Source of the DNA: Anaerobiospirillum succiniciproducens DSM 6400
GTDB lineage: Bacteria > Pseudomonadota > Gammaproteobacteria > Enterobacterales > Succinivibrionaceae
Direction of reading: 5' to 3'
DNA length: 64,000 bases
NCBI RefSeq assembly: GCF_000482845.1
Contig: NZ_AXWV01000013.1
Location: 1-64,000 of the forward strand
The position numbers were made by a program, and so were the translations under genes. The notes under the pieces are model-generated. The model did not search any database and had not been told where the DNA came from. It saw only the letters and a list, made by a program, of their open reading frames with translations. This document shows positions 49,721-61,200 of this stretch, piece by piece (position 1 is the first letter of the stretch; each line of letters begins with the position of its first letter).

Positions 49721-50053
49721 ATGGCTTTATGTGTGCACTGAGGTATAGTGCTAGCTGCAGCTAACTATGCTAAACATCGTTGCTATAGCTTTAATGCTCG
49801 ACAGTTTGCCCCGTAGGATACTGTCTATGTGTGTTGCTAAATATAGACTCACTCTACGCTGTAGTAGAACAACGTAGTCCTTGCTTAAGCGAGGATAATT
49901 AACGAAAGAGTTAGCTGCACGCTCTCGTTAAGCTGCATTAATGGCATTAAGTATGTAGAGCTTTTGGGGTATACCCAGTGACTCTTCATTCCTCTAAATG
50001 CACACTTGTTTGCATGTGTGAAGTTCAGCTTTCGGTGCAGTTACTGCACTGAA
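49721..50053. other. Gap between the two GGDEF genes
   Basis: 333 bases. No gene seen. A CACAC/GTGTG stem (50001-50020) and a 15-base palindrome GTGCAGT-T-ACTGCAC (50035-50049) stand directly downstream of the second GGDEF gene and may end its transcript, though without a T-run. Confidence 0.4.
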
Positions 50054-53000
50054 TTATTTAATTTTGTCTTTGTAAGCCTCTACTAGCTTACTGGCGTTAT
50101 CAGAAAGTTCTTGTTGCTCATTAAACTCCGATAAAGCACGGCGATACTCAGCTACATCATCGGTTTCTTCAACATTTTGCTCTAGAGTAGTCAGACTATC
50201 TTTTTGTGTGTCGTTATCTTCGGCACGATTTGGATTTGCAAAGGATCGTCTTGAGAAAATTGCACCTTGAGCAGAGCGTGCACTAGCCTTAAGGGCGGAG
50301 TTGAGCTCGCGTATGGTGTCTTGCGATGACTGCACTGCAACTTCGTGAGCATCAGAAATACCAATGGTTAAGCTAAACTCTTCCTTTTGATCATCTGTAG
50401 CACTGGACTCTTCGTTTTTGCCAAATAAGTCATCTGCTAAAGAATGTCTCTTTGTATCATCTTTTAATACGGTCCCTTGCGACGTACAACTGGGCAGCTC
50501 CTTATGCAGATCATCAATTCTTGCACCGTTTGGAGTTTCAATAGTTGATGAATCGTCTCTATCATCTAAGTATTCAAGACGACGGTTGTCAGTAAGATCA
50601 ATTGGATGACCTAAAGCATTTTCGATGTATACACGCAGATTAGCGTAAATACGTTCACGATGAATGGTCTTATACTCTTGCAATCTTGCATCAGCTCTAG
50701 CCTCGCAACGCATGAAGGTATCGCCATCATCAATCTCGCCTAAAGTAGCCACACCAAAGCCAAAGTAGATTGGCAGTGGGAACTCTAAGTTACGATTACG
50801 CTCATCAAGATTACATGCAAACTTGTTCATACACAGCTTGCACTCAATGTCAGAGCAGTTAGTGAAAATCAACAAGAACTCATCGCCAGATAGACGAATG
50901 ACTTCATGATCTAAATGCACGTCATCTCTGAGTAAAGTTGCAGAAATCTTTACTAAATCGTCACCTTTGGCGTGACCTAAGTAGTCATTAATTACCTTAA
51001 GACCAGAGATGTCGACATAGCATAGAGTCAGAGGCTGACTCTCTTCCATGGTGAAGTATTTATAACGTGTATTCAGGTACAGACGGTTATGTAAACCGGT
51101 AAGCGGATCTTGGTAGATAGAACGCTTTAAACGTTCAAAGTTAGAACGCACCACGTCGATATTAGTGGTAGTTCCAATAATACGAGATGCCTTGCCAGAG
51201 CGCTTACGCTCAACTACTAAGCCACGGTCAATTACCCACAGATAAAAACCACCTGAGTGCTTAACACGGTAGATGCTCTCGTAGTAATCGCCATTGTTAA
51301 CAGTATTGATAACCTCGTTTTGCTTTTTGTAGACCACCAGATCTTCAGGGTGTACGTACTGCTTTATGTACTCTTGTACTGTAGATGGCAAAGGATCATC
51401 CACGCCAAGACCCAAGAGCTCTTGATAGCCGTAACCAAAGCTTATAGTGCCTGCATAAGTGTCGATGTCATAAGAGGCGCAATGGTTAACAATGCGGTAC
51501 AGATACTCCATGAAGTTGCTTTGAATTTGGCAGAAGTATCCTGAGAGCATGGTAGCAATACCTGTCTCATCTCGTTGTACGACAGACGCAGTAATATAAA
51601 GACGCTCGCCCTGATGCTGACCTTGATTAATGCGCACATGAGCAGTAATGCTATTGCCCTCAATATCATTAAAGAGGGTAGAGAACACCTTCTCACTATC
51701 GAGCAAAGTGAGCTGATTGCGCACCACATCAGCAGGAATCCATTCACCAGTATAGGTTAGCCCCATTAAACGACAGCTACCTTCATCAGCCAAGAACTTA
51801 TCTGCCACATGGTCAAATAAGAAGAAACAAGGCATGTACAGATTGCGTGAATGGAATGGATTTTTGGTATTAACACGATTGTATGAAAGACCACCAAGCG
51901 TATCTAAGCTTGCATGAGTCATCTGAGGCACAGCGTCATGCTCAGCATCAAACTGGGTGCTCTCAAGAGCATTACGCTCTAAACGTGACTGCTTTTCATC
52001 CTCAGATTCGCCCTCAGTAATACCGCTCTTACCAGGCTGAATTGGGCCATCAAAGACATAAACCTCAGCAGGCAGAGAAGATGACTTAGCCGCATCAACA
52101 CCACCTTGTGCCCAGTATGCAGGATCCTCGTGATGAACATCGCTTTCGTTTTTATCTTCTTCAAACTTAGAGCGCTGTACATCTTGCGACTTGTCGCCGC
52201 TCACAGATGCATTGTCCGGTGTATTTGGGCAAGAACCGTTATCACGACCTGGATTTAAGGCTTGAATATTATCAATGCACTCTTTAGCGCGGCCATCATG
52301 GTCGCCACCAAAGGCATCGTCATATGCAGATTTTGGAACGCCAACTTCGCTATTTGGCTTAGTTGTCGGCTCCTTGCCTACTACTACAGAGCAAGTTGGA
52401 GACTGACTTTGGTCACAAGAGGCAAAATAAGCAATTGGCTCATTACTTTCACCATCATTGCCTTGTGATACTGAGCTTTTCACACTAGCATCAGAAATCC
52501 CCATAGAGCCATGAGCACCAAAGGCACTTGAGCTAGTATCAATGGCATCTAAGAGCTTGGAGTTTAAGCCAGACTTTAATACTGCAGCGGCTAACTCTTT
52601 AGCGCTGCTTAAGATATCAGCATTACGACGTTCATCATTGGCCTGATCCTCACCATCTTGCTCCGAGCGTTCTACTTGCTCGTGTCTTAAGATGGCTAAT
52701 TTTCTTGCTTTGGCAATGATCTCGTTATACTCATCGTCGGTATGATAGGCAAAAGAATCAAAAGCTTTGAGATCGCTTTGAAGTTGTTCAATACGATCGG
52801 CGTCGTTACTTGCCTGCTCGTGAGGATGCAGACGTGACAGGCCGGCAACATTGCGACGCACATTAAAAACCTGTACTGGCTGAGCCATGTGAGCTGCATG
52901 CGCTGCACTACCTAAAGCAGCATCATGAGCTTTTTGCTCAGAGGTCTTGGCACTACCTAAAGCAGCATCATGAGCTTCTTGCTCAGAGGTCTTGGCTCTA

Positions 53001-53398
53001 TCTGTAGCTTGAACAGGCTCACTTGTCTTGCTCTTCCATGCAGTAGCGTACTGCAAGGCAGCTTGAGCCGCAGGTCTTACTCCTACAGGTGGACGCTGAG
53101 ATTGAGGCATAGCAGACCCCCTGACACCGACTGGTGGCATATGGTTGTGAGTAGCACTATGGTTTTGTGAACTTGTTGCTGCACTATCTACTTGATTCGA
53201 TAACGAAGCGTCGTTGACGTGTTGATGATTTTCTTTAGATGAATTATCTAAAGAACTTAAAGATTGGCTTGTCTCTTGTGGCTGTGCACCTGCTGCATGT
53301 GAGGCTGTGGTTTGTTTAGATGCAACAAGCCCACTACCAGATGCTAATGCGCTCTGGCACGACTGTTCTTGAGTGTTCAAGTCGTTATGAGCAGTCAT
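50054..53398 (-). CDS. Large PAS-GGDEF protein with disordered N-terminus
   Basis: 1114 residues. The first ~510 residues are low-complexity (Ser, Ala, Asp, Gln, Glu) with a duplicated SEQ(E/K)AHDAALGSA unit near residues 145-170. Then a divergent PAS-like region (about 515-625), a PAS/PAC module (about 635-755; HPEDLV, then VIGTTTNIDVV) and a GGDEF domain (about 770-930). Signature is S-G-D-E-F near 834; DISGLKVINDYLGHAKGDD is intact. The tail YIENALGHPIDLTDNRRLEY matches that of the neighbouring GGDEF gene, marking a local duplication; ~170 further disordered residues follow. No membrane segment. The start ATG has no strong ribosome-binding site, so the disordered leader may be shorter. Confidence 0.86.
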   Translation of the reverse strand: MTAHNDLNTQEQSCQSALASGSGLVASKQTTASHAAGAQPQETSQSLSSLDNSSKENHQHVNDASLSNQVDSAATSSQNHSATHNHMPPVGVRGSAMPQSQRPPVGVRPAAQAALQYATAWKSKTSEPVQATDRAKTSEQEAHDAALGSAKTSEQKAHDAALGSAAHAAHMAQPVQVFNVRRNVAGLSRLHPHEQASNDADRIEQLQSDLKAFDSFAYHTDDEYNEIIAKARKLAILRHEQVERSEQDGEDQANDERRNADILSSAKELAAAVLKSGLNSKLLDAIDTSSSAFGAHGSMGISDASVKSSVSQGNDGESNEPIAYFASCDQSQSPTCSVVVGKEPTTKPNSEVGVPKSAYDDAFGGDHDGRAKECIDNIQALNPGRDNGSCPNTPDNASVSGDKSQDVQRSKFEEDKNESDVHHEDPAYWAQGGVDAAKSSSLPAEVYVFDGPIQPGKSGITEGESEDEKQSRLERNALESTQFDAEHDAVPQMTHASLDTLGGLSYNRVNTKNPFHSRNLYMPCFFLFDHVADKFLADEGSCRLMGLTYTGEWIPADVVRNQLTLLDSEKVFSTLFNDIEGNSITAHVRINQGQHQGERLYITASVVQRDETGIATMLSGYFCQIQSNFMEYLYRIVNHCASYDIDTYAGTISFGYGYQELLGLGVDDPLPSTVQEYIKQYVHPEDLVVYKKQNEVINTVNNGDYYESIYRVKHSGGFYLWVIDRGLVVERKRSGKASRIIGTTTNIDVVRSNFERLKRSIYQDPLTGLHNRLYLNTRYKYFTMEESQPLTLCYVDISGLKVINDYLGHAKGDDLVKISATLLRDDVHLDHEVIRLSGDEFLLIFTNCSDIECKLCMNKFACNLDERNRNLEFPLPIYFGFGVATLGEIDDGDTFMRCEARADARLQEYKTIHRERIYANLRVYIENALGHPIDLTDNRRLEYLDDRDDSSTIETPNGARIDDLHKELPSCTSQGTVLKDDTKRHSLADDLFGKNEESSATDDQKEEFSLTIGISDAHEVAVQSSQDTIRELNSALKASARSAQGAIFSRRSFANPNRAEDNDTQKDSLTTLEQNVEETDDVAEYRRALSEFNEQQELSDNASKLVEAYKDKIK

Positions 53399-54142
53399 GT
53401 CAAATCACCAAATCTGAGCAATCCTTATGTACGTTAATCCCTTGTTTGTGAGGATAGAAACGAGGAGAGCAGCACAAACAAAAGATGCCACTTTTGAGCA
53501 TCTCAAACATCATTACACGCCTGAATGCATACATTCTTGCTGTGACCTAAAAGCCTTCTACGCAAGTAGCAAAACATCATGAGCACATTCACACTATGCT
53601 CATTGCGGCAATGCTTACTAATAAGCTTTACGCGTCTTTTGTATAAACGCTAGATACCACACCGATATCTTTACAATCTAAATTATAACAAGTGTTAGAA
53701 ACACAAAACGGTAGCAACCTCATATTTTCAAACTGAAATTACACATTTTGTCAAAAAAGCTCAGGCCATAATTAACACTTTTGGTAGATGTAGCTCTCCT
53801 GTCGTATTAGCATCACCTTCTAAGCCTTCGCTTTTAGACATCCTTATGCTAGTTGTAGGGCATTTTTATCTTACGTACACAACGCATCAAAAATATTGAA
53901 TATTTAACACCCACAGTACGCTTAACGTATTGCAAATTTGCTTGAGCTTTTACGATCTTTTAACTCAACTTTTGCTAGCGCAAAATGCTTCATTAGTCTG
54001 CTTGAGTACTTAATTTTTTTTGCTATCCTTTTTTGCTACTGTGCTTTTATTGCACACTTGCCGCACCAATATGGCATTGGGGCTTATAATACGCACGATT
54101 TGAACTGCACGAGATTAGAGGTGTTTAAGGCGGAGACTTACT
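53399..54142. other. Intergenic gap between divergent GGDEF gene and umuC
   Basis: 744 bases. No convincing gene; a 70-codon frame at 53938-54150 has no support. TATAAT at 54085-54090 (plus strand) is a candidate -10 for umuC, 53 bases before its start. I find no LexA box of the CTGT-N8-ACAG kind. Confidence 0.4.
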
Positions 54143-55516
54143 ATGTGTAAGTTACTTGTCATCGCTTCAATCAGGCACTTGCATTCATTATGGGACGGAA
54201 CCATGGATTATTTAGATCCAACAACTCATCGCTTTGAGCAGGTATACCTGCTAGTAGACTGCAATAACTTCTTTTGCAGTTGCGAGAGATTGTTTCGTCC
54301 AGATCTTGATGGCAGACCGCTATTAGTTCTCTCTAACAATGACGGCTGCGTGATTGCGCGATCTTATGAGTCAAAAGCCTTGGGCATTCCTATGGGTATT
54401 GCCGTGTTTAAGATCCGTCGACTCATCGAGCGCCACAAGATCGTCTGCTTCTCCTCAAACTTTTCCTTGTATTTGGACATCTCTAAACGGGTAATGAGTG
54501 TCTTAGAGCATTTGTGCGATCACACTGAGGTGTACTCAGTGGATGAGGCTTTTTTATGCTTTCACAATATCACCGAAAAGGAAGCCATTGAGCAGGCGGT
54601 AAAAGTACGTAATGCTGTCTCATCCATGGTCGGCATTCAAGTGGGTGTTGGTATTGCGCGTACCAAAACTTTAGCCAAACTTGCCAACCACCATGCCAAA
54701 AGTAATCGTAACGAAACCTATGGTGTTTACTCGGTGCTGCAAGACTTTGATCGTATGGAGCTTTTACGTAACAACACCATTGATGAGATCTGGGGTGTTG
54801 GTCATCGGCTCAATGACAAATTGCAAGCTGAAGGAATTAAGACTGCATGGCAATTGTCCATGCAAAACCCTGCGGATATCAAAAAGCGCTATAACATTGT
54901 GCTGATGCGTACAGTCAACGAGCTCAACAACATTGCTTGCGTACCTGATGAGGCCAATACCAATGACAGTCTGCAGATCATGTGGTCGCGATCTTTTACT
55001 AACCGCTTAACTACACTTGAAGAGCTTGAGCAGGCCTTAACCAATTTTGTGGCTGCAGCAAGTCATAAGCTTCGTGCCCAAAACAAATACGCCCGTCGTA
55101 TCACTGTATTTATACGCACCTCTTACTTTGGCAATGATCCTAAGTATGGAGCTGATCGCAGTGCTGAGCTTAAGATCCCCACCTCTGACACTCGTGACAT
55201 TAACTCAGTTGCACAGTATTTGTTAAAGCTTATTTTTGTACCAGGCTACAAATACAACAAGGCTGGCGTGCTCTTATCTGATCTACGCACTAATCGCAAT
55301 TTCCAAACCGATCTACTCTCTGAGACTCCTGATATGGACGAAAGACAGAGATCAGATAATCTGATGGAAGCAATTGACCGCATCAATCATGGCGGCCACT
55401 CGCGTAACATTTTCTTTGCCTCACAAGGCATTGAGAAAGACAAAACTTTCTCGAATAAAAACGCCCTCTCCCCTTGCTATACCACCGATTGGGACGATGT
55501 TCCGGTAATTGAGTAG
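54143..55516 (+). CDS. umuC: Y-family DNA polymerase UmuC
   Basis: 457 residues; E. coli UmuC is 422. Catalytic subunit of translesion DNA polymerase V. Palm motifs: LLVDCNNFFCSCERLFRPDL with metal ligand Asp39, and YSVDEAF with Asp134-Glu135; thumb helix-hairpin-helix and little-finger domain follow, with the UmuC-type C-terminus. CGGAG lies 7 bases before the ATG at 54143, which adds ~33 residues before the usual start; a second ATG at 54203 would give the common length. No umuD is adjacent, unlike the typical umuDC operon, and no LexA site is seen. Confidence 0.93.
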   Translation: MCKLLVIASIRHLHSLWDGTMDYLDPTTHRFEQVYLLVDCNNFFCSCERLFRPDLDGRPLLVLSNNDGCVIARSYESKALGIPMGIAVFKIRRLIERHKIVCFSSNFSLYLDISKRVMSVLEHLCDHTEVYSVDEAFLCFHNITEKEAIEQAVKVRNAVSSMVGIQVGVGIARTKTLAKLANHHAKSNRNETYGVYSVLQDFDRMELLRNNTIDEIWGVGHRLNDKLQAEGIKTAWQLSMQNPADIKKRYNIVLMRTVNELNNIACVPDEANTNDSLQIMWSRSFTNRLTTLEELEQALTNFVAAASHKLRAQNKYARRITVFIRTSYFGNDPKYGADRSAELKIPTSDTRDINSVAQYLLKLIFVPGYKYNKAGVLLSDLRTNRNFQTDLLSETPDMDERQRSDNLMEAIDRINHGGHSRNIFFASQGIEKDKTFSNKNALSPCYTTDWDDVPVIE

Positions 55517-55917
55517 CACATACAATCATCAACTGCTCATAAGAGCACTGCTAACGCTTATTGGTCTTAAGTTAAATGCACAAAGATGGATGGTGCTAAG
55601 CTAAGGCTATTTTTTGAGGCGTAGACTTGCAACTTTAGTGATAAGCGCATAGCTGCTTTGCTTGTAACTGTTAGTCATAACTTACTGACCAAGTAATGTG
55701 CGCTAGCTAAAAAGACTGAGAACATTATGTGTTACAGGCCGCTTTTTTGCGGCATAATAAAAAACTGACTGCTCAAAAAGTGCATACTTGCGGGCATTAT
55801 TTTGCACTTGCACACTATGCAAGACTCATCATGCTAGATGGCCGATAAGATTGACTCATGATCTTTTTATACTTTGGCCCATCACAAGCTTTATTAAGAA
55901 TATAACTTGGAACTAAT
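55517..55917. other. Intergenic gap between umuC and yciB
   Basis: 401 bases. A GCCGC-TTTTTT-GCGGC hairpin (55738-55753) lies ~220 bases after umuC. Nothing else is seen. Confidence 0.4.
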
Positions 55918-56586
55918 ATGCTAGCTAAGATCCTGGATTTCATTCCTGCTCTGGCCTTCTTCATAACTTACCGCGTAACTGGCGATCTCATTTTGGCCAC
56001 TGGCGTAATCATCGCTGGCTGTACTATGTCATTTGTACTGCAGTATATTCTGTGGAAGAGAAAGTCCCGCATCGGTATATTCATGCTAGCTGCCGTACTG
56101 ATTTTTGGACTTCCAACTATCTTCTTGCAAGATCCAGCCTACATTAAGCTTAAAGTAACCGTAGTTAACTGGGTATTAGCCTGCACTCTATTTGTCTTCC
56201 AATATGTGCTGCACAAAAATCCACTGTCATACCTTTTTGGCCAGGAGATGCCAATTCCTGAGCATATCTTCTCTAAACTGGCCACAGCATTCATGTTCTA
56301 TTTTATGTTCATGGGTGCATTAAACCTCACTATCGCATTCTTCTTACCAACTCTCTTTGGTATTGAGGAAAAGGTTGCAGAGTCATATTGGGTTAGCTAC
56401 AAGACCTTTGGTAGCATCTTAATCAACTGCACCTTCACCGGCATTCTGTTCTTTGTCATGATGCGTCGTTATCCTGAAATGCTCGATTCATTCAAGGAGA
56501 CCGCAAAGGCCAAGATGTCTTCTGGCCGCACTGAACAAAAGAATGACGCTACCGATTCTGAGTTTGAGTCTGAGCGTAATAGCTAA
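55918..56586 (+). CDS. yciB: Inner membrane-spanning protein YciB (IspZ, septation protein A)
   Basis: 222 residues against ~180 for E. coli YciB. Inner-membrane protein linked to cell-envelope synthesis and division. The family start MLAKILDFIPALAFFITYRV is clear, followed by five or six membrane helices; the KNPLSYLFGQEMPIPEHIFSKL loop fits the family. The extra length is a hydrophilic Lys/Ser/Glu-rich C-terminus. Monocistronic; a hairpin at 56633-56651 follows. Confidence 0.93.
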   Translation: MLAKILDFIPALAFFITYRVTGDLILATGVIIAGCTMSFVLQYILWKRKSRIGIFMLAAVLIFGLPTIFLQDPAYIKLKVTVVNWVLACTLFVFQYVLHKNPLSYLFGQEMPIPEHIFSKLATAFMFYFMFMGALNLTIAFFLPTLFGIEEKVAESYWVSYKTFGSILINCTFTGILFFVMMRRYPEMLDSFKETAKAKMSSGRTEQKNDATDSEFESERNS

Positions 56587-57035
56587 AGTATTGGCTCACT
56601 CTCATTTGTCACTCATCCATCCTTCCTTAAGCCGAGCAGCTATGCTGCTCGCGCTTATCTTACAAGCCTCAAGCTCTGTTAACTGCTCCTAATCCTACCT
56701 CTTCCTCGCTCAAAGCTCTTGCTCTTACATTCGCTATTTAGCCTCGCGCTTACATTGCATATTGATCTGCGAACCACTTTTTCACATCAATCATCATAGA
56801 TTACATATCGCTGTGGTTGCTTTCTATAACTCTTCTTCAAGTTCGCTGTGACTTAACAAACCATGTCTTTATAGGCCATAGCATAATCTTGTTTTATGCG
56901 CTGGGTTTCTGAGCGTGCGATGGTTGGATTTTAGATAGATATGAACAGGCTTTGTCGCTTTATATTACACAGAATGTCTCTTAGTCGTTTTAGTATGGCA
57001 TAATGAATAAATCATAATTTTACAAGGATGCTCCT
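56587..57035. other. Intergenic gap between yciB and galU
   Basis: 449 bases. CGAGCAGC (56633-56640) pairs with GCTGCTCG (56644-56651), 3-base loop, 47 bases after yciB; it has no T-run, so it is a possible but weak terminator. No gene seen. Confidence 0.45.
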
Positions 57036-57950
57036 ATGCCAGACATGAACTACGGCAACATCAAGTATGCCATCATCCCCGTCGCTGGATTAGGTACTCG
57101 CCTGCTTCCTGCTACTAAGGCTATTCCAAAGGAAATGCTGCCATTAGTAGATCGCCCATTGATTCAATTTGTGGTCAATGAGGCTGTAGCTGCCGGTATC
57201 AAGAACATTGTTCTGGTTACACACTCCTCTAAGAATGCTATTGAAAACCACTTCGATACCTCATTTGAGCTTGAGGCCACCTTAGAAAAGCGTGTTAAGC
57301 GTCAGCTCTTATCTGAAGTGCAGAACATCATTCCAAAAGATGTCACCATCATGCACGTGCGCCAAGGTGAGGCAAAAGGCTTAGCCCATGCCATCATGTG
57401 CGCTCATCCAATTGTGGGCAAAAACCCATTTGCTGTGCTGCTACCTGATGTGATCTTAGATAGCCACTTAAGTGACTTAAGCTCTGAAAACTTAGCAGCT
57501 ATGGTTAAGCGCTTTGAAGAGAGCGGTATTGCACAAATCATGGTGGAGAAAGTGCCACACGAGGAAGTATCTTCCTACGGTATTATTGATATCGGCGGTG
57601 CTGAGCTCAACCCAGGTCAAGACGTGCCGATTAAGAGCATGGTTGAAAAGCCTGCCATTGATGAGGCTCCATCTGATTATGCCTCTGTTGGCCGTTATGT
57701 GCTGCCAGCTGAGATCTGGCCTTTATTTAGACGTACTCCATTAGGCGCTGGTGGTGAATTCCAGCTTACCGACACTATCGATCTGTTAATGAATATTGAG
57801 ACAGTCAATGCCTATGCTGCAGTTGGCAGAAGCCATGATTGCGGTAATAAGACTGGCTATGTTGAAACTTTCATTGAAGTAGCTTTGCGCCATCCAGATA
57901 TTGGTCCAGCTATTAAGAGCTACATTAAGAAAATTGCAGCAAATCTCTAA
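57036..57950 (+). CDS. galU: UTP-glucose-1-phosphate uridylyltransferase GalU
   Basis: 304 residues, normal length. Makes UDP-glucose from UTP and glucose 1-phosphate, for lipopolysaccharide, capsule and galactose use. The nucleotide-binding signature [20 protein letters not shown] near residues 17-36 is diagnostic; [13 protein letters not shown] and LLPDVILD near 108-140 and VEKP near 205 complete the active site. AAGGA lies ~8 bases before the ATG. Monocistronic. Confidence 0.97.
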   Translation: MPDMNYGNIKYAIIPVAGLGTRLLPATKAIPKEMLPLVDRPLIQFVVNEAVAAGIKNIVLVTHSSKNAIENHFDTSFELEATLEKRVKRQLLSEVQNIIPKDVTIMHVRQGEAKGLAHAIMCAHPIVGKNPFAVLLPDVILDSHLSDLSSENLAAMVKRFEESGIAQIMVEKVPHEEVSSYGIIDIGGAELNPGQDVPIKSMVEKPAIDEAPSDYASVGRYVLPAEIWPLFRRTPLGAGGEFQLTDTIDLLMNIETVNAYAAVGRSHDCGNKTGYVETFIEVALRHPDIGPAIKSYIKKIAANL

Positions 57951-58296
57951 TAGACAATGTTCTGGCACTTAAACACAGTGTCTCAAGCTGCTCAAAATTT
58001 AGTGAGCCTTGAATAATAGGCTCACTATGAATACCTTGCACTTAAAAAAATTACGCCCTCACACGCTTAAAAGCTTCATAGCTAACATTAAAACAAAGCA
58101 CAGCAGGCTTTTGAGTCATAGTAGTTGTTTGTTCATGCACCTTGTTTAGTAGTACAAAGTGCACATATGTCATGTGCTATTGATGTATATTTTTACGCCC
58201 ATACAGTGTGTTAGAACAAGAGGTGCTCTTGCGTCCTTGTTGTTATGGTAAATCACCAATTAGCTTGGGTTTGCATAATTTGGATTGTAGTTTTTT
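57951..58296. other. Intergenic gap between galU and the giant gene
   Basis: 346 bases. TAGTGAGCC (58000-58008) and GGCTCACTA (58019-58027) form a perfect 9-bp stem ~50 bases after galU, but the plus-strand tail is not T-rich. No gene is seen. The next start codon has no good ribosome-binding site. Confidence 0.45.
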
Positions 58297-61200
58297 ATGA
58301 CAGCATCCACGAATAAGACAAACTTTGCGCAAAATTTAGATGCGTCAAAAGTATCAGTCTCATCAAAAACTACTGATAAGCCTCGAGTCTTTAGTAACAT
58401 CACCCGTTTGATTGCACATAAGATTGGATGTGAAAGAACAAGTGATGATAATAGCTCTGGCCTTGATCATTTGGGCTTGGTCATCAATGATACTGCCTCA
58501 AGTTATGGCATGTTCATTAACAGCGGCTACAACCAAAATCTGCACGGTACACGAGGCTACGCCAACCAAGGCGATGAAATCTCTACAGCATCTAAGCTTA
58601 AGGGCTATGTTGCTATTTGCATTAATGCTCTGCCACAAGAGTTCCACGAGAGCGCTTATGAAAAAACTGTTTTAGATGGCGCTATTAACCTTAAAGACAA
58701 GTGCATTGCTCCACTTTTGCACACCTTGCTGCTACCTTTTGATGAGCATGATGGCATCACCATTTCACCAGAGGCACGTAGGATCATTAATGATCGCAAT
58801 ATCGATGTGCCATTAAAGATTCAGCTCATCGACAAAAAGACACAGCGCCCGCTCAATAATGTCCTGCACAACCTTGCACTTAGCAAGCTTGCTAATGAGC
58901 ATGATGATGGCCATGCCTACTCCAATGGCAATACATCCTCTAACGGCAATGCCAGCTCAAACGCTAACGCTAGTGTATGCAACAATGCCAATGCCATTGA
59001 TGAAGGCCGTAGCGACGCATCTAATGAGCACTGTCGTACTGTCGATGATCTTGCTATTAGTAGCATTGATGTATTGGACCTATCTAAGAGTGGTCATCTA
59101 GCACTATATTTTGATTACTCGGTCTTTGGTCAAGAGCAACGTATTGGCTATCGACATGCTCGTCGTGGTTCAACTGTAGTTCCTGAGATCGCTGCTTTAG
59201 ATGAGCATGACACTACCCATCTTTCTTATTTTGATGAACATGTGCATGACCATCAATCCATCTTTGATGAGCTTTTGCACGTTGAGCATCATGATTTTGC
59301 ATCTGATGAGATTTACAGCCGCTATATCGACATAGTGCGCTCGCTCATGGCTGATGAAAAGATGCATTTTGCCAATGAGGCACGTCGTAATCAAACTAAG
59401 CGTGAACAAGATAAAAACAGCAGCTATACAAGCAAATTACTAAAGCTTTCTCTTGGCAATCATAATCCTAGCAGCATTGATAGCACTTTTAAGTACTTTA
59501 GCGAGCTCGGTTACTTCTTAACTGCTATCCCTGAAAAGTTGCGTATTTATGCAGGCAACAGCCTCACTGAGCAACACTTGCATGTCACGGATTTTGGTAT
59601 TGATTGCAATGATAGATATACCGATCATTTAGTACTTGATAGCTCTATTAGAACACCACTGTATCACTACACAGAGCTGTTTTATCGCAAGGCTATTGTC
59701 GAGCAAACTGAGTCACAGCGTATGTGTGACTTTTACTTCCGCCTACACTCGGATATTGGCAATATTTTCAGCCCACAAGAGCATGCGTCAGCATTAGCAG
59801 TTAAGCGCCTCTTAAAGCTTCATAGAGATACTGACTATGTTGCTCTAAAATCCGGCGCAATAAAATCACAAAACTTTGCTTTAGATGCATACATCTCTGT
59901 CTACACCCAAGTAGCCACTCAGATGATGTATGAGTACATCTTCAAGCACATGCACAAGAACACCGCTACACATAGCGATGATGAGACTATCGATTGCTCA
60001 CTACAAGCAAAGATCGCCATTAGCTCCTCCTCAGCTAATCATGGTAAGAGCTACATTACTCCTTTGTGCGCACCAAGCTTACTTGATGATGAGCAATGCT
60101 GCTTAGTACTTGGCAAGAGTACTGTACTCGTGCTTGAAAAGATGCAAACTGAGTACGCAAGCTCCTTATGTTTTGATGCGCAAAAACGCCGCGCAGGACT
60201 AGAGCTTTTATGTAATCTTATTTTTACTGGCTGTAGCTGTGGTCATCTAATATTTCTGCTTTCTGCCTTCTCTGTATCTCATATGTACTCAACTTTAGAT
60301 ACAGGTATTTATAGAGGTGCCTTTGAAGGCAGTCTGTTCTTTAAAAAAGAGTACGCCTCACTGTGTCTCTTGCAAGTCCTCTTGCAAAGCGGCTTTAACT
60401 TGATGAGAGCCCATCCTTTCCTGGTTAACTTCTTACTTAAGGACGCATATAAGGATCCTCATACTCCTGTAAATCCATTCCATGCCACTACCAAGCTTAG
60501 ATGCATGGAAGCTTTGGTTAAGCGTAGCCATGCTCATGATGATGAGGTCATCAAACAGTATGCCTATGAACTCAATGCTCAAGGACAAGCGTATAAAGAC
60601 TACTTTTGTGCTGACAGAGAAGTGGCCATTGCATGTGAGTACCAGCTAGAGGGTTTAAATGAGGCAGAACTTTTAGAGTTAAAGACTCTTGATGAGAGCG
60701 ATGATCTCTATGCCATGACTTTTGGCATTGCTGCTACCAAGTTCTTCTCATACCGTAATAAGCCTATCTACGATCTTACTGAGCTACATGAGAAGAACGA
60801 GCTTAAAAGCTATATTCAAACAGAGGTAGTACGTCGTTCTCTTATCGACAAGAGTAACTATGCACGCTACTACATGTCTAAAGAGCTGCATCGTCATCAA
60901 GCCCTGTATGCGCTGCAAAGACAAGGTTATGAGTGCGATATTGAAGACGGTGCATTTTTGGACATCAACTCAACTGAATTTGACAGACTTGAGAAACTAA
61001 AGTGCCAAGCTCTCACCTGCTCGATTGATCTCATTACACGACTCTTGTCTTTCACTGGCGATATGCGCTTTTTAAGCGGACTTAAAGATCGTCACCGCCT
61101 CGTTGTAATTAGAAATTATCTAGCTTTAAAACAAAACACTTATATACACTACGATGTTAACCATGTAAGTGTTTTAAGCTGCTTTGCCGAAGAATTAGAA

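Noticed and set aside
53938-54150. 70-codon gene before umuC
   Set aside because: Overlaps the umuC start, no ribosome-binding site, no recognisable sequence.
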